From Progne subis subis (Eukaryota > Chordata > Aves > Passeriformes > Hirundinidae), in contig JAKJHU010000168.1 in the NCBI GenBank assembly GCA_022316685.1, positions 372,001-436,000 on the forward strand: DNA of 64,000 bases. Direction: 5' to 3'. A program made the translations under genes and the position numbers. The notes below the pieces were generated by a model. That model saw only the letters and a program-made list of their open reading frames with translations. It was not told the DNA's origin and ran no database searches. The first letter of the stretch is position 1. Every line of letters starts with the position of its first letter. Positions 46,324 to 57,740 of this stretch are shown here, one piece after another.

Positions 46324-46789
46324 CATCTGTCTCCAGCTTCTTCCAGGCACTGTTGTTTCTGCTGGGGAAACTGGTGGGTGTGATGGACCACTGAACTGCC
46401 CCAGCTGGCCAGCCCAAGCAGAAAGGATACCATTCACAATCCCAACTGGAACTGTCCCATCAAAAGTCCCCCGGCCCACTGCTCCAGAGCTTCTGCCTTG
46501 AAGCTGGGGCAGAGCAGTGGAAAGGTCCTGGCCTGCAGGAATGCACCTGTGGTACCCAGATCTCTGGGAGGAGGATGGTGATCTCGGCTCCCTGCATGGC
46601 CGTGCGAGTTGCTGGGCACTGTGCAAGTGACTGTGCTGTATTCTGAATTTTCCAAAGTTGGGTGATGTAGGAACCGAGGCTCACACTGCTCTGTTTTATT
46701 TTTATTAGCCAAACCATTTAACCAGCAGAATTGTTTGCAGAAGCAAAGCACTTTGGTCCCTGAATCGTTGAGCTTCCGCTTTTCCATCC
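46324..46789. other. Single-copy DNA, no gene recognised
   Basis: The composition is mixed, shifting to AT-rich toward the element that follows. Confidence 0.5.
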
Positions 46790-46830
46790 GCTCTCAGTAG
46801 GACAGCGATCGTGTGCTAAATCCCAATTAA

Positions 46831-46871
46831 TCATTAAGAAGATATTTGAGGTTTAACAGCTATGTTATAAG
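46831..46871 (+). repeat. Internal direct repeat, copy A
   Basis: It begins TCATTAAGAAGATATTTGAG and ends in ACAGCTATGTTATAAG. About 36 of its 41 bases align, with small gaps, to copy B at 47018, roughly 187 bp downstream. Confidence 0.7.
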
Positions 46872-47017
46872 ATACAGTTTTTACTGGTTTTGACCTCAGT
46901 TAAATATGTTTTTAATAGTGGATGGTATTTAATTAAACATAAAATAACAGAGGCTTATTAAATCTAGAGAGACCTTTCCTAGTGATGGAGATTGAATGTT
47001 AAGTAAATATCACTTGG

Positions 47018-47061
47018 TCATTAGAAGCATATTCAGAGTGGTTTCACAGCTATGTAATAGG
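47018..47061 (+). repeat. Internal direct repeat, copy B
   Basis: It begins TCATTAGAAGCATATTCAGA and ends in ACAGCTATGTAATAGG. It shares the 10-mer ACAGCTATGT and the flanking order of words with copy A. Confidence 0.7.
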
Positions 47062-47200
47062 CAGGTATCTGATTACCCATCTGCCCAGGTCCAATGAATA
47101 AGCTCTTAATAATCAATTGCCACTCATTCAATATATCATAATAACTGTCCTATTAGACCTGAATTAGATCCTTGTAAGAGCAAACAGAGGTAACCCGGTG

Positions 47201-48259
47201 CTCACTGGGATTTTGAGCAGATTTTGTTTTATTTCAGGTTGATGGTTCATTGAGATGGAGGTGGTTGGAGATTGGATGATGGACAAGGAGGTTTCACGCT
47301 GTGTTTGTGTGGGACCTGCCCAGCACCACCACCACTGCAGTCAGCCCAGAGTGGGGCACGGGGCACGGAGGGGCTGGTGGCAGCACTCAGGGCTGGGACC
47401 ATCCATCTGGGATGCAGAGGCTCCCAGAGCTGCACTGGGGGGTTGGTGGCTGTGAGGTGACGCTGTGACTCCTGCTGTGTCATTTGGGCACCTGGTCTTT
47501 CTCTAGGGCAGGACATTACACCAGGCTGGAAGGAGGGAGATGCAGGACTGCCCCACGTTCCTATTAAGCTGCAGAACTTGCTGCCATGCAGCACCTTCAA
47601 AGCCCAATCATTAGCTGGTGTCAGGGGAGGTTGGGACTCGTCTGGGGGTGATACGATCAGAAAGAGGCACTTAGGGCACAGTGGTGTTTGTAATTCAGGG
47701 CTGTGTTTAAGGTCAGACCGGCAGCTGACCCTATTTCTCAAGCTGATTCGCACCTCTGCTCCATGAATCCAGGTTCTAGTCCCTTGTTTCTCCAAGTTTT
47801 TGTGTCCTGTGTATCAACAAAGTACTTTCCAGGTTGCCAAGTGTGTGGCTTGTGGGTGGACAAGGACCCTAAGAGGACTTGAGACGCTCCTTCCCAAGCT
47901 CAGGAAGCAGGATGCTGAGTGCAGGAGGCTTTTGCTTCATTTTGAGGTGAAATATGATTTACTTTGCAAGGCCCAGCAAGCAGTAACTGTTCACACTGCT
48001 GTATGGCAGGAGCTGTTCTGGGGTGGCAAAAGGGGGCTGACACACCTGGCTGGAGTGGGACTTTCTCCTTACCTGGGAGAGATGGAGAACCCTGGCAGTC
48101 TGGCAGCTAGGGATGATCTGGAGAGTTTGAGAAGGGTGGTTGTCACTTGCTCTGAGACAACATTTCTCCAGGAATTACTGTTTCCTTCATCCTTCGAAAT
48201 CCCATCTTACACTTTTGGAGGAAGTGATAGACCAGGACTGTGAGTATGGGAGCTGTGGG
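47201..48259. other. Single-copy DNA, no gene recognised
   Basis: It contains a 147-codon plus-strand open frame (47800-48243) of ordinary amino-acid composition but no recognisable domain, splice context or start-site context. The rest is background. Confidence 0.5.
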
Positions 48260-48390
48260 AATAGCATAGGTTTGGGTTGGAAAGACCTTAAAGCTCATCT
48301 CATTCCACCCGCCTGCCTTGGGCACCTTCCACTATCCCAGGGTGCTCCAAGCCCCGTCCAACCTGGCCCTGGCCACTGCCAGGGATGGGA
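48260..48390 (-). mobile_element. CR1 LINE 3' fragment
   Basis: Antisense CR1 3' tail: TTTGGGTTGGAAAGACCTTA, AAGCTCATCTCATTCCACC and CCTTCCACTATCCCAGGGTG. About 130 bp. Confidence 0.9.
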
Positions 48391-48700
48391 AAGGCTTGGG
48401 ATATCTGTGTGCAGCACACATGCAGCCCATCCGGGGTGGGAGGAACAAGCAGACCACGTCATCCAATTAAGTTTGAACATAAAAAAAATTACAAATACAG
48501 AGGTGGCAGCTTTTAAGCAGAAAGAAAGCTGCTGCTGCCTAGCGCAGTGGCCCTGTGAGGGGCTGCGGGTTTGGATTTCTGGGGGGCGAAGCTGGAGCCC
48601 AGAGCACTACTTTTCTGGGACTCCATGGGTAGCCCTATTAGCTTGCTTACAGCTTACACTTCTTTTTTGATTTCTCCGTGCTGCTGGATTTCACAGGCCA
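48391..48700. other. Single-copy DNA, no gene recognised
   Basis: A short A-rich patch lies near 48478-48490. Nothing else is visible. Confidence 0.5.
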
Positions 48701-48900
48701 CAAGTTTTGCTCGCTGCCATTGTTCCCCAGCGCAGCGGCACTGACTCAGCGCTGGAACAATGCGCGAGCAGCCGGAGCCGGTGATTCAGCTGCCGGCTCA
48801 GAGGATGAGCCCCGCTCCTCTGCTCGCTTATTAATCTCTGCTAGTTCGTGAGTCAGGTTCCCCTCGCCCCCGGGCAGGAAAGCAGCCGCGGGGGGATTTA
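48701..48900. promoter_or_regulatory. Candidate enhancer or promoter with SOX-like inverted repeat
   Basis: An inverted repeat has arms CATTGTTCCCCAGCGC (48718-48733) and GCGCTGGAACAATG (48749-48762). The arms are complementary except for two extra C in the left arm. Each arm contains a SOX-type ATTGTT/AACAAT core. TGACTCAGC (48742-48750), an AP-1 or MARE/NF-E2-type half-site, lies in the loop and overlaps the right arm. GC-rich sequence with several CpGs follows. The combination is much more ordered than background. Function is inferred. Confidence 0.45.
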
Positions 48901-51380
48901 ACCAGGGAGCCGGGAAAGGGCCCAGGGGAGGGTGACAGGCAGGGGCTGCTGCTGTGGCCAGCCTGCTCCCGGTGTGTGCTCAGGGGACGTGGCTGTGCCG
49001 GCACCGAGGATGTCTGTCGGCAGTTCCACCCTAACATTTGCCTGTCTCGCCGCCTTGGGGGTCCTGCTGCCTTCCCATGGATTTCCCCAGGTGGTTTGCA
49101 AGGTGGGCTCATGGCCAAACCTGCTTTGTGCAACCTGTGCCCTCCTGCTGCTTGTTTGTGCCCTACTCACCCCTCTTGTGTCCTTTTCCCACCCTGGACC
49201 CCTCCAGGTGTGCTCTGACACCCATTCTCCTGGCCAGTGTGTTTGGCAGTGTTCCCTGCAGGCTGCATCCCTTTGCAGAAGCCACGGGAGCTGTAGGACA
49301 GACTGAAACCAAGAGGTTCATCACATTGGAGCAGTGTTACCGAGTGGGGATCCTTGTGTCCCAGCAGGATCCAGGCCTCCACATCCAGCAGGATATCAGA
49401 GCTCCAGGATCAGCCCTGGCCCCAGGACAGCCCAGTTACAGATGTGCCAGTCACCAGCAGCACCTGCATGCTCCAGCCTGGCAGGAGGTGAGATGTGAGA
49501 GCAAAGGTGTGGGAGCACCCAGGTGCTGCTTTGGGCTGGGCTCTGGCCAGGCAGGCAGTGGAGAGCCAGCAGGAATTCCTGCAGCCTCCAAAAGAAACAC
49601 ACCTGGCGTTGTGGGACAGGAGAAGGCACCAGGGCTGTTGTGCCGTGCTTCCTCATCCATAGGGTGGGTGCCAGGGCTGCCATACCCATCCAGCAGCTGC
49701 GGGCTGGGCTGGGGGCACAGGAGGCAGCCCCACACTGCATGCCCCGGACGAGGGGCACCACAACATGACCCCGGGGGTTCACTCTGCCTTCTCACTTTGT
49801 TCTCCACCCTCCTCACAGAGCCCTGAGCCGACCCAGCCGCCTTGGCCAGGCTTCCCAGGGCCAGCACAGCCATAAAACCCTCTAATCCGAACAGGCTGGG
49901 GCAGAGCCGCCCGCTGCCATCGGGACAGCTCTCTGTGTGTGGTTCCCATTTAGTGCAGATTTATTTCCTCTGGGTCGCCGACTCTGCTGTTGCTTACTCC
50001 TTGGCTCTGCTTCTGGGAGCATCCAGCATTTACCTTCTTGCAGCGAGGGGCTTTGGGGGACTGTAACTTCATTGTACGTGTCGATTAGGAAAACACCCTC
50101 AGGAATTTCTTTTCTGATGCTTCCTGGCTCTACAATAACCTCTGTCTCCGCGGCTGCCAGCTCCCCAGAGCCCGTCCCGCCAGAGCAAACCGACGGGGAG
50201 CTGGGAGCGGGCTCAGCTCTGCAGATGCCTCCAGCTCCTGTTCCAGCTCCCTCTGAGAGCCGAGCCCCATCTCGTTTCCACTTCTCCTGCACTCCTCACT
50301 CCCTCTCTGGGCGCTAGGGTTTGGAGTTGTTTTGGAAACCACTGCGACTCCGGCATGACGTCACCAGGGTTCTGTAGTATCTCTGTCTCCATCCTAGTTA
50401 GGCGCTTCCTGCTCCCTGGCTCTCACTCCAGCTCGCCTGGCGTGTCTATGCTCTTTCTTCTTCTCCACAATTCCCCAGGGATTTCTTTTCAACTTCCCCC
50501 CCCACCCCCTTCCCTTCATCTCTTACACAGCGGTTTTGTCTTTCCTTTTTCTTTTTCTTTTATTTTTTTGTTTGTTTGTTGGTTTTTTTTTTTTAATTAT
50601 ATTATTTTCTCCCCTCTCCAAAAACCAGCTCTTTTGCCCCCAAACTGGCTTTGCCAATTCATTTTTTGTAGCAGGCACCATGCCCACTCTGCTGCTGCCA
50701 GGAATGCCGAGGTGTTGGGATGCTCCTGGCCAGCTTATTCCCAAGGGCAGAGGACAGGCAAGGGAGCAGGTGATCCCCAGCCTCAGCAGTGCAGTGGTGG
50801 CATCGGGCAGGGTCTGTCCTGTGATGGGGTTTTCTGCTGCCCCTCTAGTGCCAGCCGCAGGGCTCAGGCTGCACCTCCCCTCTCCTCCCTCAGCTCCTCT
50901 CCCACCGTCCCATCTCAGCCCAGCTTTTCAGGCGTAGCAAATCCATCACATCCCCAGCCAGAGCTCCTTGTGCTCTGACACCTCCTTCCCTGTCAGCATC
51001 CATCCTGCTCCTGCTGTGAGGACCCACATCCCTGTGCCGCTCAGGGACCAGCCCGTGATTCCCAGCACCGCTGTCTCCTGCCTGGAAAAGCGTCTGTGTG
51101 GTTTCATCATGACTCTCTAGTGAATGTTCACTAAGCATGAACAAAATACGATTTATTTCTTTAATTTCTTCCCTCAGCACTGCTGAAATGCTGCCTGATT
51201 GCAGGCAGACCCCCAGGGCCATGGCTTTCCTCCCTCCTCTTGATTATTCATCCCGACCCCCAGCAAAGGCAGTACGGGGCTGTGCTTCCCATGGGAGCCG
51301 TCCTGGGAACAGCGCTATATAGAGATAAAATACAAATACGTATATAACATGGGTGGGTGGGAGTGTGTGTGTGTGTATAT
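48901..51380. other. Single-copy DNA; one signal-peptide-like open frame
   Basis: An ATG at 49010, with A at -3, opens a frame whose first 27 residues are hydrophobic and signal-peptide-like, ending at a CCCAG/GTGG donor-like junction near 49091. No further exon is defensible. A T-rich pyrimidine stretch lies at 50535-50615 and a (GT)n run of about 14 bp at 51363-51376. Confidence 0.35.
50535..50615. repeat. T-rich low-complexity tract
   Basis: Pyrimidine-rich DNA dominated by T, with TTTTTCTTTTTC and TTTGTTTGTTTG sub-runs. No transposon body is attached. Confidence 0.75.
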
Positions 51381-51655
51381 TTGCAAGGGCATGTAGTGAT
51401 AGGGAGATGGTTTTGAACTGAGAGAGAGTAGGATTAGATGGGACATTGGGAAGAAATTGTTCCCTGGGAGGGTGGGCAGGCCCTGGCACAGGGTGCCCAG
51501 AGCAGCTGTGGCTGCCTGTGGATCCCTGGAAGTGCCCAAGGCCAGGTTAGGACAGGAGCAACCTCGGCTAGTGGAAGCTGTCCCTGGCCATGGCAGGGGG
51601 TGGGATGAGTTGAGTTTTAAGATCTCTCCAAACCCAAACCATTCCATGATTCCAC
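51381..51655 (+). mobile_element. CR1 LINE fragment, 5'-truncated
   Basis: Sense CR1 from TTGCAAGGGCATGTAGTGAT through GGAAGAAATTGTTCCCTGG and GGTGCCCAGAGCAGCTGTGG to the terminus CCATTCCATGATTCC. About 275 bp. The TATATTTGCAAG junction abuts the (GT)n run. Confidence 0.93.
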
Positions 51656-53439
51656 AACTCCATGGTTTCATGAGTCTGTGATCTGCACCTGACCTCCCCC
51701 TGCCCTGCAGGAGCTGGGCAGTGCCGCACCTGCCCATAATGACTGGGTAAACTGAGGCACATGGGGTGAGATCCAGGAGGGCCTGTTGTGACACACACCA
51801 TTAGTTTTCTGTCCCTGGGTGTGTCTGTAGCTTGTCAGGTCACTTAATCCCCGGAGTATCTTTTTAATGTTGTTTGGATTAAAGTTGAATTTGGGCAGTG
51901 GCTGTCCCTGGCTGTGTGAACATGTGGTACCCAGGGGTGAGATCCCAGTGAAGATCAGAGGCTTTAACACAAACTCCTGTTAAGGTTTTGGCTCTTTCTG
52001 GAGAGAAAATGGGGTCTAGATGCAAGAGTTTCTTTATCCCAGTTCAGGCAGTTCTTCCTCTGCCTTTTTCCTCCTCACCCTTCCCAAAGATCTACGCTCA
52101 TATTTATTTCTTAGTCACTCTCTCCACCTTTGATCAGCAAGGTTTGGGTGCTGTTCACTTGCCACAAGCTTGTGCTGGACCTGAGGCTCCTGCATCCTCC
52201 CTGGTGTGCCCATCTGCCACACGTCCCTAAAATACACAGGTGGGCAAGCAGGAGGGGACCAGGGAACTCCTTGCGGTGCTGCTGCCTCTGGGGCGTGGAT
52301 GGACAGGACTGGGGCTCCTGGTTGTCCTGCTTAGCGGGGAGGTGTGAGGGCTTTACGGGACAGACGGTAGGAGTGGGAAACACAGGACCCTGGGGAGGGC
52401 ACAAACCCCTCCTGAGGTCGGAGGCTGCTGTTTTCAAAGCACAGGGAAGCTGGGGTGAGTCCGTGCAGAGAGTTAATCTGGCAGGGCTGGTGCTGCTGGG
52501 CAGGGCTGGGAGTCACACAGGGATAAGGCAAGGGGAGTGATGCCTTCAGTGGCACCTGTGGGATGGGACAGGAGAACAATGTCATTTGTTGCTGTGGAGT
52601 ATGGAGGGGTTTGTGGCAGGAGGAGCTGTAAGTTTGCTGTACCTTGTGTCAGCAGCACGGGCTTGGTGCCTGCTGCAGTTGGGAATTCCCAGCTTTGCCC
52701 TTCGGGTGGTGGTTCTGGGCATTCACTGTGATCACACCCAGGAAGGCAGAGATGAAGCGAGTGTTTGGTGAGAGCCACAGCCACGTATCACATCTGTGCC
52801 CCGCTGCCATCCCTGCCCATGCCTCTTTAGGGAATGGCTACACCCTGAGCTTGGGGGTTGAGGCTTCTGCAGCCACTGCCCAGGGCCCTTCCCTGCACTA
52901 CCCAGTGCCTCAGCACCCACACCTTGAGTGTGGCTGCCACAGATTGTCCTGTGGGTTCTCACCAATGATCTTTGGATGTGGATGCGGCATTAAAGGATCA
53001 CTTTTTCTTTGCACATGCTGGGCTCGTGCAAGCTTTTGGGGTGGGCACCCCAGCCCCACAGACCTGTCTGTGCTGAGAAGAAGCCATGGGACTGGGGACG
53101 GGGCCACTGGGATGATGCAGCGACCCTAGGAAATATTTAAACCCTTGTTTTCTAGGGACAGGTTGGTGTCTTTTCATTTTCCTCCATCCAGTTGTTTGAG
53201 ATCATCATGCTGCCAGGGTGTGCAGAATGCTCCTTTTCCAACCCATTGCAGGCAGGAGCTGGCAGGGACAGGTAACCCTGCCTCTGAACACACATTTCCA
53301 TGGAGTTGCCTCGAGGTCTGTCATTGCTGCTTACCTGGGACAGCCGCAGAGGCCTGTAATTGTTGGGAGAGGCTGTGGGCGGCCAGATAGGGATCTTGGA
53401 ACAGGCTGCTGCCCTCCCGGCAGGGAAGGCCTGCCCACC
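51656..53439. other. Single-copy DNA, no gene recognised
   Basis: GC-rich DNA with overlapping chance open frames. No repeat body is recognised. Confidence 0.5.
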
Positions 53440-53512
53440 CAGGAGGGAGAGGAGGAAGACAAGGAGGAGAGAAGAAGGAAGAAGACGACGAGAGCGATAG
53501 GAAGAAGCAGGG
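53440..53512 (+). repeat. Polypurine tract
   Basis: About 70 bases almost entirely of A and G on the plus strand (AGGAAGACAAGGAGGAGAG and similar), broken only by a few C and T. Such tracts can form triplex or H-DNA. It is followed by CAGAGATGGTGAGTGA, which resembles an exon end with a splice donor. Confidence 0.7.
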
Positions 53513-56126
53513 ACCACTGTGCAGCTCTGAGTACTGCAGAGATGGTGAGTGATTTCACATCAGACTAGGGGGGGTATGAAAGAGATTTACTGGGAAAAAG
53601 CAAAAACGCATTTCAAGGCACTTGCTTTTTCCATGAGGCTCATGAAGACTTTGTGGCTCTGGCTGTGGTGAAGGCCAGATGGGCTCAGCAAGCATCCTGG
53701 GGGGCTGCTGCCCTGTGGAGTGCCGAGCTCAAGCTCTGCGCAGACCCCTGTGTGTGGGAGCATGTGCCAGAGGAGGGGCTGTGCCTGAGCAGGGACACGC
53801 CAGAGGAGGGCTCTCTCCAGGGGCACCGCGGCAGCCAGCCCTGAGCTGCCGTGCCTCTGAGCCATGGCTATTGGGGTGTGAGTTTAGCCCAATCCTGAGC
53901 CCAGGTTTGGAGGGTTCCCGTGCTCTCCAAGCCAGAGCTGGGCTCAGTAGGATGGGGGGAGCATGAGGACATGGCAGGAGCTGCAGGGTGGGACCTGGAG
54001 TGGGTGCTACAAGGAAGGGCTGTGGGTGGCACGGGGAGGAGCAGGAGCCCTGCCCAGCCCTGAAAGCCCCAGCAGGTTGGAGATGTGTCTTTTGCACACA
54101 GGATGTGTCACCTGCCTCCCCAGCAGCCGCTGCATTTCGGCACAGCTCTTCTGACTTGCCTCAGCTGCCGTGGAGGATGCCCTGCCTCAATGTAAGAGCC
54201 CTCTCTCCATGCCTGTGAGCTTGCCCAGGGATGCTGGGCTGGGCTGCCCTCCTGCAGCAACCCAGCTCAGCTGGAGCTGCCTGGGGTTTTACTGGAGACC
54301 ACGTAGGTCCTGTCCCCCTGGTTTCCCTGTCCTGGGGGCGTGAGGGCTGTCACCGTTCTGTCCCTCAAGTGACAATGTGCTGCCACTGAGGTCCTGCGTG
54401 GGGCTGGGCCGCTCTGGGCTCTCCCATCACGCCGCTGGCCCACAGGCGTTCCTCAGGCTTGTTTGCTTATGGACTAAAACTGGTTCCCAGATCCTGAGTG
54501 GTGTTGGAGAAGGGACTGTTTCGGTTCCAGAGGGGCCTGGCTGAGGTGTGTGGTACCAGCTGTCATGCTGGGTGGCTGCAGGGAGGTGGATTTGGCAGAG
54601 CTGGTTGGGAATTTTTCAGGAGAGGGATGCTGGGGTTGAAAGCTCTGCACAGCTCTGACCTGACCTGCCGTGAGACAGCCCATGGTTTTATAAAACAAGA
54701 TGTGGGTACGATGTGGTGGGAGCTCTCTGGCAGGATTTACTGGGGCTGTATCAAGTCATGGGCATCCCTTCTGCTCCATCTGCAGATGGAGCTAGACTCG
54801 AGCGCTGTGGCAGAGCTTGTTTAGAGCTCTGCTGTGCTGCACCTGGCCAGGCTGGCAGTGTCAAATCTCCTCTGCCTGCAGGAACAAATGCTTTGTAGCG
54901 GTGAAGGGCATCCCAGAGACCCTGTGGTGCCCCATGCCCTGCAGCCTCAGCCCAGGGACAGGAGGGCACCTGTGGGGCTGGGGATGCCTCTCCCTGGGCA
55001 CAACTGCCACCATCTTGGCATGATGTTGGATGAGTCTCTGAGCCCAGTCATTGAAAACACCATTTTCTGGAGGCCCTAAAAGGCAAAAATGAATAAAAGG
55101 CTGTTGTTTCTGGTGGTACCCAACCCTCTGTGTGGTGTTGGGGTCACTAGGCCCTGCAGTGAGGCATTGGCTGCTGTCCCTTCACCTGGGCATGCAGGTC
55201 CCTCCCTGCACGCTGTACCTGCTGCACTGTGGGGGCTGGCCCAGCCAGGCAGTGCAACGGGCACAGGTGCTATAGCAGATTATCAAATTCTGAATGAATT
55301 TGGAAGGGCTTTCAGGCTCCAGAGAATTTGTCAGGTGTGTTCTCAGTCTCACATCCCTGGTAAAGCTACAAGGAGCCTTCACATGGAGTCCAGAAAGGAG
55401 TGGAAGGTGGGTGCTCCCTCACACACACTTCATTCTCCGTGCTGACAGCAGGACTGCCAGTAAAACAACTTTTTGTTGTCTGTGGTGGTTTGATGTGTTG
55501 CACTAAGAGCATGTGGAGCTCATCCAGCCCCACCTCCCTGGAGTGCCCTGTGAACATGACGTGTGGCTTCTTGCGACCAGTAAATAGCTTTTGGGGAATG
55601 AAAAGAAAAACAGAAAGGTTGGTTTGTTATTCTTAGTGATATATGAAAGAGCTGTCAACTCCGTCTTGAAATCATGAATCCCTGGGTATTCCTGGGACAG
55701 GGCAAAGGAATGCATCCTGCAGGGGTTTTTTTTCACTTGGAACAACCGTTTGGCTCTTCTTGGTCTGAAAAGTTAAACTTGGGCCGAGTAACACATTAAT
55801 GCTGTCTCTTAGTCACTGTCTGGCCGGGATGGAAACTCTTCTCTGACCTGGTTTATCTGCATATCCATTCTGATGGTTTGGGCAGGGCTTGCTGTTGGCT
55901 GCCGGCTCCTTTCCAGGGCGCTGCTGGCTCCAGTGCCGCGCGGTGCCGATGGCGCGGGGGGAGCTCAGACGTGGTGCTGCTGGTCCTCACCAGGGTCTCA
56001 GGGCATGAGAAGAGTTGCTTTCTAGAAGGTTCTTGCTTTTTAGGTTGTTGTTGTTTTATTTTGTAACGATTTTTATTAGATTGGTAGAGCTGGAGAAAAT
56101 AATTTCTTCTTCAGGCTGCTTCTTCG
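53513..56126. other. Single-copy DNA, no gene recognised
   Basis: GC-rich DNA with a small CpG cluster at about 55915-55970 (GCCGCGCGGTGCCGATGGCG). No exon is recognised. Confidence 0.45.
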
Positions 56127-56270
56127 TAGAATCATGGAATGGTTTGGGTTGGAAGGAAACTTAAAGCTCATGTTGTACCAACCCCCTGCCATGGGCAGGG
56201 ACACTTTCCATCATAGCAGGTTTCTCCAAGCCCAGTCCAATGTGATCTTGAACACTTCCAGGGAGGGGGA
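56127..56270 (-). mobile_element. CR1 LINE 3' fragment
   Basis: Antisense CR1 3' tail that starts with a textbook terminus, TAGAATCATGGAATGGTTTG. It continues through CCCTGCCATGGGCAGGGAC to CTTGAACACTTCCAGGGAGG. About 144 bp. Confidence 0.93.
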
Positions 56271-57029
56271 CCTGGAAGCTTCCGATCGGTGACAGGGCTC
56301 TGTGGGCTCTGTGCCCAGCCCTTGACTGATTTAAAAACTGATGAAAGATGGGCTGTAGCCCTCATTTCCATCTCCTGGCCCAGATTTCCATCTCCTAGCC
56401 ATTCTTCCTATCTTCTCACCTCCTGGTGTGAGCAGTAGCTCCATAGCTCTGGTGGGAGGAATGTGGAGCTGCTGGGGCACTCACTGGGTCTTCTGCACAG
56501 GAATTCCAAACAGGAAAGAAAGCTTGGAAAGATCCCACCTGCACTTTGTGTATTTTTTGTGTAGTTCAGGCAAGGAACCCGCTTGTTGTGCAGTTTCAAA
56601 CACGACCAACACGTTCCTGGGGGCTCAGGAGTGTGTGGCCAGATTCGGGGTCACATCCTGCCTCCCGTGTTCGTGTCACTTGCCCCTTGCTGCTGTGCCC
56701 CAGCCCACACCAGTGCCTTGTGCTCGTGCTAACAGCATTCCCAGAGCTGTGTTGCGTCTGCAGAAATCCCAGAAAAAGGAGGATTTTTATCCACCTCAGA
56801 TCCAGTGCAGCGTGAGAGGGAGCTGAGGCTGCCTGTCTGGGGGTTCCTGCGTGGTTGGGTGCTGTGGTCAGCACCGACATCCCAGGCTTGGGCTGGAGCA
56901 CCTCCACAGGGGTCAGGCTGAGAGGACCCTGCCTGGTGCTAGCCCTGCCCTGAGGCATCCTCACTCCTCCTCTGCTGCTCAGGAGAGCCCAGCAAGATGG
57001 GCTGAAAATGTATTTAAAAATCCCCAAGG
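56271..57029. other. Single-copy DNA, no gene recognised
   Basis: GC-rich at the right end. A 143-codon minus-strand open frame has no recognisable domain. Confidence 0.5.
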
Positions 57030-57740
57030 AAGAGATGATTTCCTAGTGCCGGCCAAGAAACGTGACGCTGAGCAAATAGTAGAAAATAAAACAAAAGTAA
57101 AGTTCTGATTGGATCTGGAAATGGACATTTAATTTGCAGCATCGCTGGTGTCTGCATGCAGAAATCTCGATTTCAGCTCAGGTCTCACAATGCAAAAGTC
57201 CCTGTAAAAAATGTTCCTGTGCACACGTTCTGGAGCCCCGTGCCATGTCATTAACAGAGCGGTCCTTCTGGGAGTACATTCTTCCCTCATTTTCTATCCC
57301 CATACATTAAATTGATAGTTTGGGGGATTACTGCTCTTTCCAAGCTCGCATGGGTGGAGTCCCCTTTATATGGCTATGCTGGTATGTAGTGAATTTGAAT
57401 TGGCACAGCAGAAAACTGGAAAATTTGGAACAGATAACTGTCTCCTATCTTTATATGGGAACATCAGAGTTCCTAGCTTTATTCTGGGGTTCTTGCCATT
57501 CCAAATATAATTTATTCTTTTATATAACTGTTTTCATATGATACACTCTGAAGAGCGGATAATGGTTTGGGGAGGATATAATAATTTTTTTTCCCCCTCC
57601 AAGGCTGTCTTCCCAATTAATGAGATTGAGAACATGTTCCAAAAATCTATTTTTCCTCTCTGGGCTTTTTCTAATGTACTCAATTTATTCCATAGTGTGT
57701 CTTGTGCTTCCTTTATGGAGTTTGATTCCTAAATATTTAG
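57030..57740. promoter_or_regulatory. Long AT-rich island, candidate conserved non-coding element
   Basis: This 700 bp AT-rich block sits in GC-rich surroundings. It carries two identical CArG-like decamers CTTTATATGG at 57364-57373 and 57449-57458, 85 bp apart. It also carries CCAATTAATGAG, TACATTAAATTGATAG and the 12-base palindrome CTAAATATTTAG near its right end. Short frames of 60-70 codons are the only coding potential. Paired serum-response-factor-like sites suggest regulatory function. Whether the block is conserved is unknown. Confidence 0.38.

Larger units (their letters stand above)
46790..47200. promoter_or_regulatory. AT-rich island, strong candidate conserved non-coding element
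   Basis: For about 410 bp the DNA is markedly AT-rich against a GC-rich background. It is packed with homeodomain-type words: CCAATTAATCATTAAG, the palindromic TTTAATTAAA, CTTAATAATCAATTG, TCATTAGAAG and CTATTAGACC. It carries an internal direct duplication (46831-46871 and 47018-47061). No coding frame or retroelement end is visible. This looks like a developmental enhancer or another conserved element. An ancient, exapted repeat is the main alternative. Confidence 0.45.

Noticed and set aside
47800..48243. 147-codon plus-strand open frame with ordinary composition
   Set aside because: It looked the most protein-like of the non-repeat frames (LRGLETLLPKLRKQ), but I could not match it to any family and saw no promoter, splice or conservation evidence.
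49038..49826. 262-codon plus-strand open frame
   Set aside because: The region is GC-rich and stop-poor. Competing frames overlap on both strands and the composition looks random, with no domain.
55480..55510. GTGGTGGTTTGATGTG as the start of a bird LTR
   Set aside because: It resembles the opening of some passerine LTRs, but no matching LTR end, second LTR or internal retroviral sequence is visible.
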